Shown piece by piece: positions 14,735 to 23,189 of a stretch of DNA of 64,000 nt (its first letter is position 1; every line of letters begins with the position of its first letter). Origin of the DNA: UBA965 sp040396955. GTDB taxonomy: Bacteria > Chloroflexota > Chloroflexia > Chloroflexales > Roseiflexaceae. The translations under genes were made by a program, and so were the position numbers. The stretch covers positions 39,442 to 103,441 of the forward strand of contig JBBAWX010000011.1 of NCBI GenBank assembly GCA_040396955.1, read 5' to 3'. The notes beneath the pieces were generated by a model, which saw nothing but the letters and a program-made list of their open reading frames with translations, made no database searches and was not told the DNA's origin.

Positions 14735-16783
14735 TTATTTGGTCCGCCGTGCCGTACGACGCGCGGGGGCGGGTGATGGAGCCAGCTCTTCTTCGAGCGC
14801 CAATGTGCGCCGGATGTCAAGAATTTGGTCACGGAGTGCGGCAGCCTTTTCAAACTCAAGATCACGAGAAGCAGCTTTCATCTGCTTTTCGAGATCCTTG
14901 ATGAGCGTGGTCAACGCTTCACGGCTCGCAGGCAAGGTTACGGCCTGCTCTTGGCCTTTGGCGGCATAGACCCCTTGTTCTTCAGCCGCTTTGCGCAGAC
15001 GATCGCTCAAGTCTCGCACGCTCTTGTTGATCCCCACCGGCACAATGTTATGCGCCTGATTGTGAGCCTCTTGCAGACTACGACGGCGGTTGGTTTCTTT
15101 GATGGCCGCATCCATCGACACCGTCATACGATCGGCATACATGAGCACGGTCCCATCGATATGCCGCGCAGATCGGCCAATAATCTGGATGAGTGACGAC
15201 GCCGAGCGTAGGTAGCCTTCTTTGTCGGCATCCAAGATCGCCACCAACGAGACTTCGGGCAAATCGAGCCCTTCGCGGAGCAGGTTGATACCCACCACCA
15301 CGTCATAGACGCCAAGACGCAAATCACGCAAGATCTCGACACGTTCGATGACGTCGATGTCGGCATGTAAGTAGTGGGTACGAATGCCCGATTCACGCAG
15401 GTAATCGGCCAAATCCTCGGCCATGCGCTTCGTCAGCGTCGTCACAAGGCAACGATGGCCACGTTCGACGCGCTGGCGCACCTCACCAATCAAATCGTCT
15501 ACTTGCCCCTTGGTAGGGCGCACCATGATGACTGGGTCAAGCAAGCCCGTTGGGCGAATAATCTGCTCGACCACTTGTTCGGATTGTCCGAGCTCGAGCG
15601 GCCCTGGCGTTGCCGACACATAAATGGCCTGACGGATGTGTTGATCGAACTCTTGGATGTTGAGTGGTCGATTGTCGAGTGCCGACGGCAGACGGAAGCC
15701 GTAGTTGACGAGTGTCTCTTTGCGCGAACGGTCACCCGAGTACATGCCGCGCACTTGTGGCAACGAAATATGTGATTCATCGACGAAGATGACAAAGTCA
15801 TCGGGGAAATAGTCAAGCAAGGTCCACGGAGTTTGGCCGGGCAAGCGCCGGTCCATGTGCCGTGAGTAGTTTTCGATGCCGGAGCAATACCCCATTTCAC
15901 TGAGCATCTCGATGTCGTACATGGTGCGTTGCTTGAGGCGGGCGGCTTCGAGCATTTTGCCCGTGGATTCGAGCGCTTGGAGCTGCGTGGCCAGCTCATC
16001 TTGGATGTCACCAATGGCCAACTGCAATTTTTCGGTGGTTGCCACGAAGTGCTTAGCCGGGTAGATTTCGACCCGCTCGAGTGCCCCAAAGACTTCGCCA
16101 GTCAAGGGGTCAAAGGTGCTGATACGTTCGACTTCGTCACCCCATAATTCGATGCGCACGGCAATTTCGGCATTGGCCGGGAAGACGTCAAGTGTGTCAC
16201 CGCGCACACGGAAGGTGCCACGATGGAAGTCGACGTCGTTGCGGGCAAACTGCAAATCGAGGAGCTGACGGAGCAATTTGTCACGATTGCGCACCTCTCC
16301 GACCGCAATCGGCACCATGACTTGCCCGTAGTCTTGTGGGCTGCCAAGCCCATAAATACACGAGACCGACGCCACAATGAGCACATCGCGGCGAGTAAGC
16401 AAGGCTTGGGTGGCGGCGTGGCGCAGACGATCGATTTCTTCGTTGATGGAGGCTTCTTTTTCGATGTACAGATCCTTACTGGGCACGTATGCTTCAGGGG
16501 TGTACGAGTCGTAGTACGAAATGAACATTTCAACGGCAGCATCTGGGAGTAATTCACGAAATTCAGCGTAGAGCTGCGATACGAGCGTCTTATTGTGCGC
16601 AAGCACCAAGGCCGGGCGTTGGAGTTGCTCAAAGACCCAGCTCATCACCGCTGTTTTGCCCGTGCCGGTGGCACCAAGGAGCGTTTGATAGCGCATACCA
16701 CGTTGGGCCCCTTGCACCAGCTGGGCAATGGCCTTGGGTTGATCACCGGTCGGTTGGTAGGGCGCTTGCACTCGAAAACCCAT
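14735..16783 (-). CDS. uvrB: UvrABC system protein B
   Basis: UvrB is the damage-verification helicase of nucleotide excision repair. The 682-residue protein has the normal length: Walker A LLGATGTGKTAV, the beta-hairpin region YYDSYTPEAYVP, helicase motifs (FVDESHISLPQ, IYVSATPG, INLLREGLDLPEVSLV, QIIGRSARH) and the C-terminal UVR domain (LIKDLEKQMKAASRDLEFEKA) that binds UvrC. The ATG at 16783 with GGAG 8 bases upstream is preferred to in-frame codons up to 30 residues earlier. A TATAAT box (minus strand, 16817-16822) lies 34 bases upstream. uvrA and uvrC are not in the window. Confidence 0.97.
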   Translation of the reverse strand: MGFRVQAPYQPTGDQPKAIAQLVQGAQRGMRYQTLLGATGTGKTAVMSWVFEQLQRPALVLAHNKTLVSQLYAEFRELLPDAAVEMFISYYDSYTPEAYVPSKDLYIEKEASINEEIDRLRHAATQALLTRRDVLIVASVSCIYGLGSPQDYGQVMVPIAVGEVRNRDKLLRQLLDLQFARNDVDFHRGTFRVRGDTLDVFPANAEIAVRIELWGDEVERISTFDPLTGEVFGALERVEIYPAKHFVATTEKLQLAIGDIQDELATQLQALESTGKMLEAARLKQRTMYDIEMLSEMGYCSGIENYSRHMDRRLPGQTPWTLLDYFPDDFVIFVDESHISLPQVRGMYSGDRSRKETLVNYGFRLPSALDNRPLNIQEFDQHIRQAIYVSATPGPLELGQSEQVVEQIIRPTGLLDPVIMVRPTKGQVDDLIGEVRQRVERGHRCLVTTLTKRMAEDLADYLRESGIRTHYLHADIDVIERVEILRDLRLGVYDVVVGINLLREGLDLPEVSLVAILDADKEGYLRSASSLIQIIGRSARHIDGTVLMYADRMTVSMDAAIKETNRRRSLQEAHNQAHNIVPVGINKSVRDLSDRLRKAAEEQGVYAAKGQEQAVTLPASREALTTLIKDLEKQMKAASRDLEFEKAAALRDQILDIRRTLALEEELAPSPAPARRTARRTK

Positions 16784-16885
16784 GAGAGTCACTCCACACA
16801 TTGGCACGTCATGTGTATTATACGGTGTGCAGGCGTTGATTGGGTTAAGAAATCGGTGAATCAATCCTGACAATCCTATACAATA

Positions 16886-18079
16886 TCACCACATTTTTAA
16901 TTGTTCTGCAATCGGATTTAGCGCATCACGACGCGCTTTTTTATAGCTTGCTCCCATGCCAAAATACCGTCCATCGAACGTCACAAAATCGATAATTCTG
17001 GTAGCCGCCGCCCCTAATAGTGCAATATGGGCTGGCTCTCGTAGCCGGCCCAGTCCGCGGAGGCGCACAATGCGCTTGGCGCTGAGTGGCCCTAGCCCAG
17101 GCACACGCAACAGGTGCTCGTAACTGGCCACGTTGATTTCAACGGGGAATCGCTCCGGATGCTGGAGCGCCCAAGCAAGTTTGGGGTCATGTGCGAGCGC
17201 CAGATTGTGACCGGCATCAAAGGCCAACTCTTCGGCCCGGAAATGGTAGTGCCGGAGCAACCAATCGGCCTGGAGCAGGCGTTGGCCACGCACCGCTGGG
17301 GTCCGTGCGTGCCCTGCCATCGGCGTATCGGCGATGGGTTGAAAGGCGGCATAGTAGACACGACTGACGGCCAACTCTTGATGGAGCCACTGTGTGGCCA
17401 GCACAAGGTCGCGGTCGCTTTCTCCGGCCGCACCCACCACGAATTGCGTAGCAATACCGGCTTTGAGCAATCCGGCTTGCTTGAAATCGCGCATCCACGC
17501 CAGCCGCGCCACCACGTCTTTGCGCCAATCACGACTCGCGTCTAGGCGTTCCTGATGCGCCGCACTCGGCACTTCCATGTTGAGACTGAGGCGGTCCGCC
17601 ACCCGAGCTGCCGCCTCAATGACCGCATGTGAGACTCCCGGCGGCAGCTTGAGATGTACGTAGCCAGCAAATTGGTGCCGAGTACGCAGAATGTGGGCGC
17701 CATCCACCAACGCGGTCGCGGCCTGGTCGGGGGAGCCGGTCACTGCGCTCGACAACAACAATCCAGCATCATGGTGCTTGAGTTGGGGGGCTGCCGCTGC
17801 CGCCATCTCCTCAGCACTCAGGGTGGCTCGTGGCACATCTCTATCGGCCCGCAAGGGGCAATAGGGGCAGTTGAACACACACTCGGCGCTCTGGAGCAGT
17901 TGCACCACCGGTCGGCGTTTGCCATCTGCAAGTGTCTCACTTCCGATGGGCATGTCACGCCAGGTGGCACGTTTGGAGGTATAGCGGCGCCCCGATACCG
18001 CATGCGTATCGCAGGCATCGTAGTTCGCCGCTGGCACCAAAATGTCGAGTTTTTGATCGAGGTTCACCAACACACCCAC
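16886..18079 (-). CDS. Radical SAM protein with C-terminal helix-hairpin-helix (putative DNA modification/repair)
   Basis: A protein of about 397 residues in the radical SAM superfamily. The cluster-binding motif CxxxCxxC is present as AECVFNCPYCPL around residue 70 from the chosen start. The C-terminal part has a helix-hairpin-helix (LLRVPGLGPLSAKRIVRLRGLG) typical of DNA-binding proteins. This layout matches the family annotated as putative DNA modification/repair radical SAM protein, often paired with a uracil-DNA glycosylase-like partner, which is absent here. The N terminus should begin close to the NLDQKLDIL segment. GTG codons at 18079, 18073 and 18067 are all possible, and longer starts would overlap lgt deeply. 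It follows lgt closely and is probably co-transcribed. Confidence 0.8.
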   Translation of the reverse strand: MGVLVNLDQKLDILVPAANYDACDTHAVSGRRYTSKRATWRDMPIGSETLADGKRRPVVQLLQSAECVFNCPYCPLRADRDVPRATLSAEEMAAAAAPQLKHHDAGLLLSSAVTGSPDQAATALVDGAHILRTRHQFAGYVHLKLPPGVSHAVIEAAARVADRLSLNMEVPSAAHQERLDASRDWRKDVVARLAWMRDFKQAGLLKAGIATQFVVGAAGESDRDLVLATQWLHQELAVSRVYYAAFQPIADTPMAGHARTPAVRGQRLLQADWLLRHYHFRAEELAFDAGHNLALAHDPKLAWALQHPERFPVEINVASYEHLLRVPGLGPLSAKRIVRLRGLGRLREPAHIALLGAAATRIIDFVTFDGRYFGMGASYKKARRDALNPIAEQLKMW

Positions 18080-18095
18080 TTCACCGTGATGAGCA

Positions 18096-19073
18096 CTATG
18101 CCGACGGGCGCCCTGGCTCGTCACGTTCTGCGTCACCCGTAGCACCTGATGGCTGAATCGGCATGGTGGGAATAGCCGGTGTATCGTCGTAGAGTGGTTT
18201 GACTTCGTCATTAACCGGTAGTTCGTCGAGGGTCTGCTCGCGCTGGTGGTTCCACCACAGCCCAATCAAGCCCACCGCAATCAGGGCTATGCTCGCCACT
18301 TGAGCCACACGCAACGCATTGGCACATTCACCACCGACCAAATCGGTACACAGACTATCGGTGCGCAAGCCTTCGATCCATAGTCGCCCCAAGCCGTAGA
18401 CGATGAAATAAAACAAGAGCATGTCACCACGCCGGAGGACATCGCGGAAGCGCCGCTCTACCATCACCAGCACTCCCACACCCGCCAAGTTCCACAACGA
18501 TTCATATAGAAAGGTGGGATGAAACAGCGTGGTCAGCGGGTATTTATCGAGGTCGTTGTAGGGTGGGATACGATACGGAGCATCAATGACGACGCCCACA
18601 CCGAGGTCTGTGGGGCGCCCGTATGCCTCTTGATTGAAAAAATTGCCCCAACGACCGATGGCTTGCGCGAGCATGAAGGTGGGCATCGTGATATCGAGGA
18701 TATCCCACACATTCAAAAAATAGCGGCGCGTGTAGATGAGGGCTGCCAAAATCGCCCCAATGATGGCACCATGAATGGCGAGACCGCCGGTGGCCGGGTT
18801 GATGATGTCGAGCCAACTCCGCCCTTCGAAGCGGGGCCACTCAAATGCCACATAGTAGATGCGCGCCCCAACAATCCCCATGAACATGCCCAACACGGTC
18901 AAATTCCAGATATGCTCGGGGTCAATGCCACGGCGCGCCGCACGATTGGCGGCCCACTGTGCGGCAATCATAGCGCCACCCACAATCAAAAAACCATACC
19001 AACGCAACGCGATGGGAACATTCCCCAACATGAATTGAAATACAAACGGGTCGTCCGGCGGGTAGATTTGCAT
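18096..19073 (-). CDS. lgt: Phosphatidylglycerol-prolipoprotein diacylglyceryl transferase
   Basis: Lgt is an integral membrane enzyme that attaches diacylglycerol to the lipobox Cys of prolipoproteins. The 325-residue protein has about seven membrane segments and the family signature AQAIGRWGNFFNQEAYG around residue 120. FLIVGGAMIAA near the N terminus and GLGRLWIEGLRTDSL near the C terminus are also typical. The C-terminal 40 residues are hydrophilic, Pro-rich and not part of the core. ATG 19073 (MQIYPPDDP) is chosen; ATG 19082 is an alternative three codons upstream. The short lipoprotein at 31752 is a likely substrate. The radical SAM gene follows on the same strand. Confidence 0.95.
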   Translation of the reverse strand: MQIYPPDDPFVFQFMLGNVPIALRWYGFLIVGGAMIAAQWAANRAARRGIDPEHIWNLTVLGMFMGIVGARIYYVAFEWPRFEGRSWLDIINPATGGLAIHGAIIGAILAALIYTRRYFLNVWDILDITMPTFMLAQAIGRWGNFFNQEAYGRPTDLGVGVVIDAPYRIPPYNDLDKYPLTTLFHPTFLYESLWNLAGVGVLVMVERRFRDVLRRGDMLLFYFIVYGLGRLWIEGLRTDSLCTDLVGGECANALRVAQVASIALIAVGLIGLWWNHQREQTLDELPVNDEVKPLYDDTPAIPTMPIQPSGATGDAERDEPGRPSA

Positions 19074-19238
19074 GATCTCCATTCTCCACGCATGTTGTAT
19101 GTATGCCGTACATCCAATACTTTCTCTATCATACTCCATTTAACCGGTATCGTGCTATCCCCGCACCATGCGTGGGTTGGTGGTACAATAGCAGCGTTTC
19201 GAATGAACAAGCAGAGCTCCTGAAAGAAAGCTGCGACC

Positions 19239-20000
19239 ATGCTCCTTGCGATTGACATTGGCAACACCAACATTAAAATTGGCGTCTTTGCGGGCAACAC
19301 GATTGTGGCCCATTGGCGGGTGCTCACTGAGCGACACAAGCTCGCCGATGAATATGCGGTCCTCATCCGTAATTTGTTCGACCTCGCCAGCATCGAGGTC
19401 TCCGCCATTCACGGGTGCGTGATTTCGTGCGTTGTGCCACCGCTGACCACCCAGTTCATGCACATTTGTCAACGTTACCTCGGGATTACGCCACTGATGG
19501 TCGGGCCACGTACCCCGTGTGGTCTGAGCTACGATGTCGAAACACCCGACGAAATGGGATCAGACCGCATTGCCAATTCGTTGGCTGCCACTGTCAAATA
19601 TGGAAGTCCGGTGATCGCCATCGCATTTGGCACGGCCACCACCTTTGATGTCGTCGTCGACAACGTGTACGTAGGGGGCTGTATTGCGCCGGGGCTAGGC
19701 ATTTCGTCAGATGCGCTGTTTTCATTGGCCGCACGGCTCTACCAGGTTGAGCTGGTGCGCCCGCCAAGTGTGATTGCCCGTAACACCATGCATCACATGC
19801 AGGCTGGCGTCATCATCGGCTATACGGGGCTTGTCGAGGGCATCGTATCACGCATGCACGAAGAGCTTGGTCACACCTGCCCGGTGGTTGTCACGGGCGG
19901 ACTCGCCGATGTCATCGCCAAAGAAACCTCGTACATTACCGCCGTTGAGCCCAACTTGACCCTCGACGGGCTACGGATTATTTTTGAGCGCAACCACTAG
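19239..20000 (+). CDS. coaX: Type III pantothenate kinase
   Basis: CoaX phosphorylates pantothenate, the first step of coenzyme A synthesis. The 253-residue protein belongs to the ASKHA fold: the N-terminal phosphate loop is LLAIDIGNTNIKIGVF, followed by TPDEMGSDRIANSLAA (substrate site) and IAFGTATTFDVVV, then GGCIAPGLGIS. The length is normal. GAAAGAAAGC precedes the ATG. A TACAAT box at 19184-19189 is a possible -10. menG follows by 27 bases in the same direction and is probably co-transcribed. Confidence 0.95.
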   Translation: MLLAIDIGNTNIKIGVFAGNTIVAHWRVLTERHKLADEYAVLIRNLFDLASIEVSAIHGCVISCVVPPLTTQFMHICQRYLGITPLMVGPRTPCGLSYDVETPDEMGSDRIANSLAATVKYGSPVIAIAFGTATTFDVVVDNVYVGGCIAPGLGISSDALFSLAARLYQVELVRPPSVIARNTMHHMQAGVIIGYTGLVEGIVSRMHEELGHTCPVVVTGGLADVIAKETSYITAVEPNLTLDGLRIIFERNH

Positions 20001-20027
20001 CCGTGGTGCGACGGGAGAAGTCTTGCC

Positions 20028-20759
20028 ATGTCGGTACTGCCACCACCTTCTGAAAAAGCCACATTCGTGGCGCGCATGTTTAGCCGCATCGCCCACGGCT
20101 ACGATCGTATGAACGTCATCATGACGTTTGGGCTCGACGCCTGGTGGCGGAACATCGTGGTACGACGCATCATCAAAACCAGCGATACACGGCTCCTCGA
20201 TCTTGGTACCGGCACAGGACCGTTTGTGCCACAACTGCGCCAAGCCGCGCCGCACAGCCTCATCGTGGGCGCTGACTTTGTGGCACCGATGATGCAGGCG
20301 GGCATGCATCGCCTCGATGAGCGGGCCTTTTTTGTGGGTGCTGATGCGCAGACACTGCCATTTGCTGATGCGAGCTTCGACGCAGTGACGGCCGGTTTCG
20401 TGATTCGCAACGTGAGCGACATCGCCACCACCTTCCGCGAAGTATGGCGGGTCACCAAACCAGGCGGGCGCTTTGCCGTCTTGGAAGTGGCACGGCCACG
20501 TTGGCGCATCGTGCGCTGGGGGCACCGCATCTACTTCGAGCGCATCGTGCCCTGGATTGCCGATCGTCTGGGTGCCGATGCGGTGGCCTACCGCTACCTG
20601 CCCGAGTCATCGCGCCACTTCCCGGATCCACCGGTGCTCGCCCAGATGCTCCGTGACACGGGCTGGAGCCAGGTCGAATACCAGCGCCTACCGCCCGGAG
20701 CTGTGGCGTTGCATGTCGCCCACAAACCGGGAGGAGATACCAATGCAACAACCACCTGA
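20028..20759 (+). CDS. menG: Demethylmenaquinone methyltransferase (UbiE/MenG family)
   Basis: This enzyme performs the last C-methylation of menaquinone using AdoMet. The 243-residue protein shows the family opening FVARMFSRIAHGYDRMNVIMTFG-like segment, AdoMet motif I LLDLGTGTGPFV, the post-I acidic residue in VGADFV, and the family signatures DAVTAGFVIRNVSD and REVWRVTKPGGRFAVLE. The absence of ubiquinone genes and the probable phylum favour menaquinone as the quinone, which is an inference. The 3' end overlaps the start of the next gene by 17 bases, so the two are translationally linked. Confidence 0.92.
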   Translation: MSVLPPPSEKATFVARMFSRIAHGYDRMNVIMTFGLDAWWRNIVVRRIIKTSDTRLLDLGTGTGPFVPQLRQAAPHSLIVGADFVAPMMQAGMHRLDERAFFVGADAQTLPFADASFDAVTAGFVIRNVSDIATTFREVWRVTKPGGRFAVLEVARPRWRIVRWGHRIYFERIVPWIADRLGADAVAYRYLPESSRHFPDPPVLAQMLRDTGWSQVEYQRLPPGAVALHVAHKPGGDTNATTT

Positions 20760-21681
20760 CCAGCCGCCCCCACGCCGTGGCACCACACGCCCCGGCGAGC
20801 TTCCCCCGCCGCCAAGTATTACCGTGCAACGCATCGAGCATGACTACGATGACGACTATGCGACGCCGCGCCTATCGGCTCGTCACGAGCCAACCTCCTT
20901 CGGCAACGGATGCACCGTCTGGTTGGTGGGGTTGCTCGGGATTGTGGCGGTGCTGGCTCTCATAAGTACCAACCTGGGCAGTATTTTGCCGGCGGTGGGA
21001 CTATTTGTGGGGCAACTCACCCCACCCGAGCCGGTGGCCACGGTGGTGGCAGGCACGGCACCAACCCCCAACGTCATTACCGTGGTCGTGACACCGACGC
21101 CGATTGTCATCGACCGCGGCGTACTATTACGGCGCACACAAAACCTGAATCGCCTGATTACTGTGACCAACACCTACGACGATCGCCTCGAGCGCGCGGT
21201 CACGTCGAGCGATCCCAACACGCAACAACTCATCAACACCATCGACAGCATGATCAAAGGATTTGGGCTTGATGTGCAAGAGCTGACGCGTGACAGCATT
21301 ACCATGGTCATCTATGCCGATGTTGAGGCAGGTGTCGACTTGAGCAAACTCCAAGAAGATGATTTCCTTGTGGACCCGGACGGCAAAGGCATCCGCATCA
21401 ACCTGCCACCGAGTGAGATCTTCAACGTGGCCATCAACAACAAACTCTCGTACGTCGAGCAACGCACCACGAAGTTGTTGGCTCGCCCACAAAAAGAGCT
21501 GGAATCGGAGGTGCGCCTACTCGCCGAAGAACTCACCCTGCGCAAAGCGTGTGAGTTGGGTATTATGTACGTAGCCGCCGATAACGCTGAAACCAACGTC
21601 CGGCGCTTGTTTGAATTCGCCGGATTTGAACGGGTCGATGTCAATGCTCCAGCCGGAGATTGCGTGGCTCCGAATCGTTAA
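20743..21681 (+). CDS. DUF4230-like single-pass membrane protein
   Basis: A 312-residue protein with a Pro-rich cytoplasmic N terminus (1-55), one hydrophobic segment (about 58-78), a Thr/Pro/Val-rich stalk and an extracytoplasmic alpha/beta domain (about 135-305). The pattern ITMVIYADVEAGVDLSKLQEDDF followed by INLPPSEIFNVAINN fits DUF4230, a family of unknown function. ATG 20743 has a strong GGAGGAG upstream and lies inside the end of menG. The era gene begins 15 bases after this stop, so all four genes from coaX look like one operon. No enzymatic motif is seen. Confidence 0.7.
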   Translation: MQQPPDQPPPRRGTTRPGELPPPPSITVQRIEHDYDDDYATPRLSARHEPTSFGNGCTVWLVGLLGIVAVLALISTNLGSILPAVGLFVGQLTPPEPVATVVAGTAPTPNVITVVVTPTPIVIDRGVLLRRTQNLNRLITVTNTYDDRLERAVTSSDPNTQQLINTIDSMIKGFGLDVQELTRDSITMVIYADVEAGVDLSKLQEDDFLVDPDGKGIRINLPPSEIFNVAINNKLSYVEQRTTKLLARPQKELESEVRLLAEELTLRKACELGIMYVAADNAETNVRRLFEFAGFERVDVNAPAGDCVAPNR

Positions 21682-21696
21682 ATGCAGAGGATGGGC

Positions 21697-23040
21697 ATGA
21701 CCATACAGGTAAGCTATGACAACGAGCAGGGCACGCTCTACTGGTACTTTGTGGAGCTCGAAGAAGGGGACAGCCAAGACGAGCTCGAATGCCCGGTGGC
21801 GCTCCTCGTCGACGCCCAGCAACGCGTAGTCGGGTGCGAGCTCGATCTCAGTGAATTCGACCAACTCCACCAACTCGTCGGGTTGGCCACGCTCCATGCC
21901 GAATGTGCGTGGGATGTCGAGCAGGGAAAATTACGCATTTGCGGTGCGCCGTTCACGGCGGTGGTGCCACTCGCCGAGCCAGCCATCATTGATCTCAATG
22001 CGCAAGGCAACATGCTCGGCTGTGACGTGGCCGATGTCGACCATGACAGCATTCCAGAGCGCTACCTCCCACTTGCACCGTTCATGGTGGCAATCGACGA
22101 TCCCGCCAACAACGTGGTCCCGGCTTTGCCACCCAGCGACGCCGGCATCCTGCTCCCCGACGTCACCCATGCCGGCATTGTGGCCATTTTGGGGCGCCCC
22201 AATGTGGGCAAATCGACCCTGCTGAATGCGGTCGTTGGCCAAAAAGTGGCCATTACCTCACCCAAACCACAGACCACACGGAGTGCGATTCGCGGGATTT
22301 TGACGCGTGACCATGCACAGATTGTTTTTGTAGATACTCCCGGCATCCACCGGCCACGCAACCGCTTGGGCACCTACATGGTGCAACAGGCTCGCCAGAG
22401 TGTGCCCGACGCCGACATCATCTGCATGGTGGTCGACATCGCCCACATGCCCAACGAGCTCGACACACAGATTGCTAGCATGATTCGCCGGAGTCGCTCA
22501 CCCAAAATTCTCGTACTGAACAAGATCGACCGCCCCAATCCACATGCGAACGCTTGTCTCGAGGCGTTCCGAGCACTTGCCCCCTGGGATATGGAAATCG
22601 CCATCTCGGCACTACACGGCGATGGGGTGACCGCCTTCATCGAAGAAATCAGCCGTCGCCTTCCGGAAGGCCCGGCGTTTTATGCGGCAGAGCAGGTCAC
22701 CGATCAACAAGAACGCAACCTCTGCGCTGAGTTGGTCCGCGAGCGTATCATGTACCTGATTGGCGACGAAATCCCCTACGGCATCGCAGTCGAGGTCGAG
22801 GAATGGGAGCAACGTCCACGCACGCTCTACATGCGAATGACCATTTCGGTGGAAAAAGAGTCGCAGAAGGCCATTCTCATCGGCAAAGGCGGGAGCATGC
22901 TCCGCCGGATTGGCAGTGAAGCTCGCCCGGCCATCGAAGCTCAGCTGGGACAACAGGTCTACCTCGAACTCTGGGTGAAACCACGGAGCAACTGGCGCGA
23001 TGATCCCAATGCACTGCGCTGGCTTGGCTACAAAAAATAA
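21697..23040 (+). CDS. era: GTPase Era with an N-terminal duplicated beta domain
   Basis: Era is a GTPase that binds 16S rRNA near the anti-Shine-Dalgarno and helps 30S maturation. The C-terminal 290 residues are a complete Era: G1 GRPNVGKSTLLN, switch region TSPKPQTTRSAIRG, G3 DTPGIHRP, G4 NKID, and the KH domain with ILIGKGGSMLRRIG. Ahead of it are about 155 extra residues absent from typical Era (about 300 in total). They contain two DUF2283-like segments, one starting at the N terminus (VSYDNEQGTLYW... VVGCELD) and one near residue 70 (CAWDVEQGKLRI... MLGCDV). ATG 21697 is preceded by AGAGGA; ATG 21682 is also in frame. Confidence 0.9.
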   Translation: MTIQVSYDNEQGTLYWYFVELEEGDSQDELECPVALLVDAQQRVVGCELDLSEFDQLHQLVGLATLHAECAWDVEQGKLRICGAPFTAVVPLAEPAIIDLNAQGNMLGCDVADVDHDSIPERYLPLAPFMVAIDDPANNVVPALPPSDAGILLPDVTHAGIVAILGRPNVGKSTLLNAVVGQKVAITSPKPQTTRSAIRGILTRDHAQIVFVDTPGIHRPRNRLGTYMVQQARQSVPDADIICMVVDIAHMPNELDTQIASMIRRSRSPKILVLNKIDRPNPHANACLEAFRALAPWDMEIAISALHGDGVTAFIEEISRRLPEGPAFYAAEQVTDQQERNLCAELVRERIMYLIGDEIPYGIAVEVEEWEQRPRTLYMRMTISVEKESQKAILIGKGGSMLRRIGSEARPAIEAQLGQQVYLELWVKPRSNWRDDPNALRWLGYKK

Positions 23041-23051
23041 CCGCAACATGT

Positions 23052-23090
23052 ACACCTTCCCCCCACAACTCAGGGGGGAAAGGTGTTTGT
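23052..23090 (+). terminator. Intrinsic terminator after era
   Basis: ACACCTTCCCCCC (23052-23064) pairs with GGGGGGAAAGGTGT (23073-23086) with one bulged base, followed by TTGTGTG. It closes the coaX-era unit. Confidence 0.7.
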
Positions 23091-23118
23091 GTGCCTGGTG
23101 CGCGGGCCAAAGTGACCC

Positions 23119-23148
23119 GTGACCGGCAGATAGGTGTGCCTGTACAAT
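23119..23148 (+). promoter_or_regulatory. Promoter of the MFS pair
   Basis: GTGACC (23119-23124) and TACAAT (23143-23148) are 18 bases apart, 41 bases before the start of the first exporter. The -35 is imperfect. Confidence 0.4.
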
Positions 23149-23189
23149 GGAGTACCGCAGAGTCACAAACAAAGGAGAACTAGGACGCC

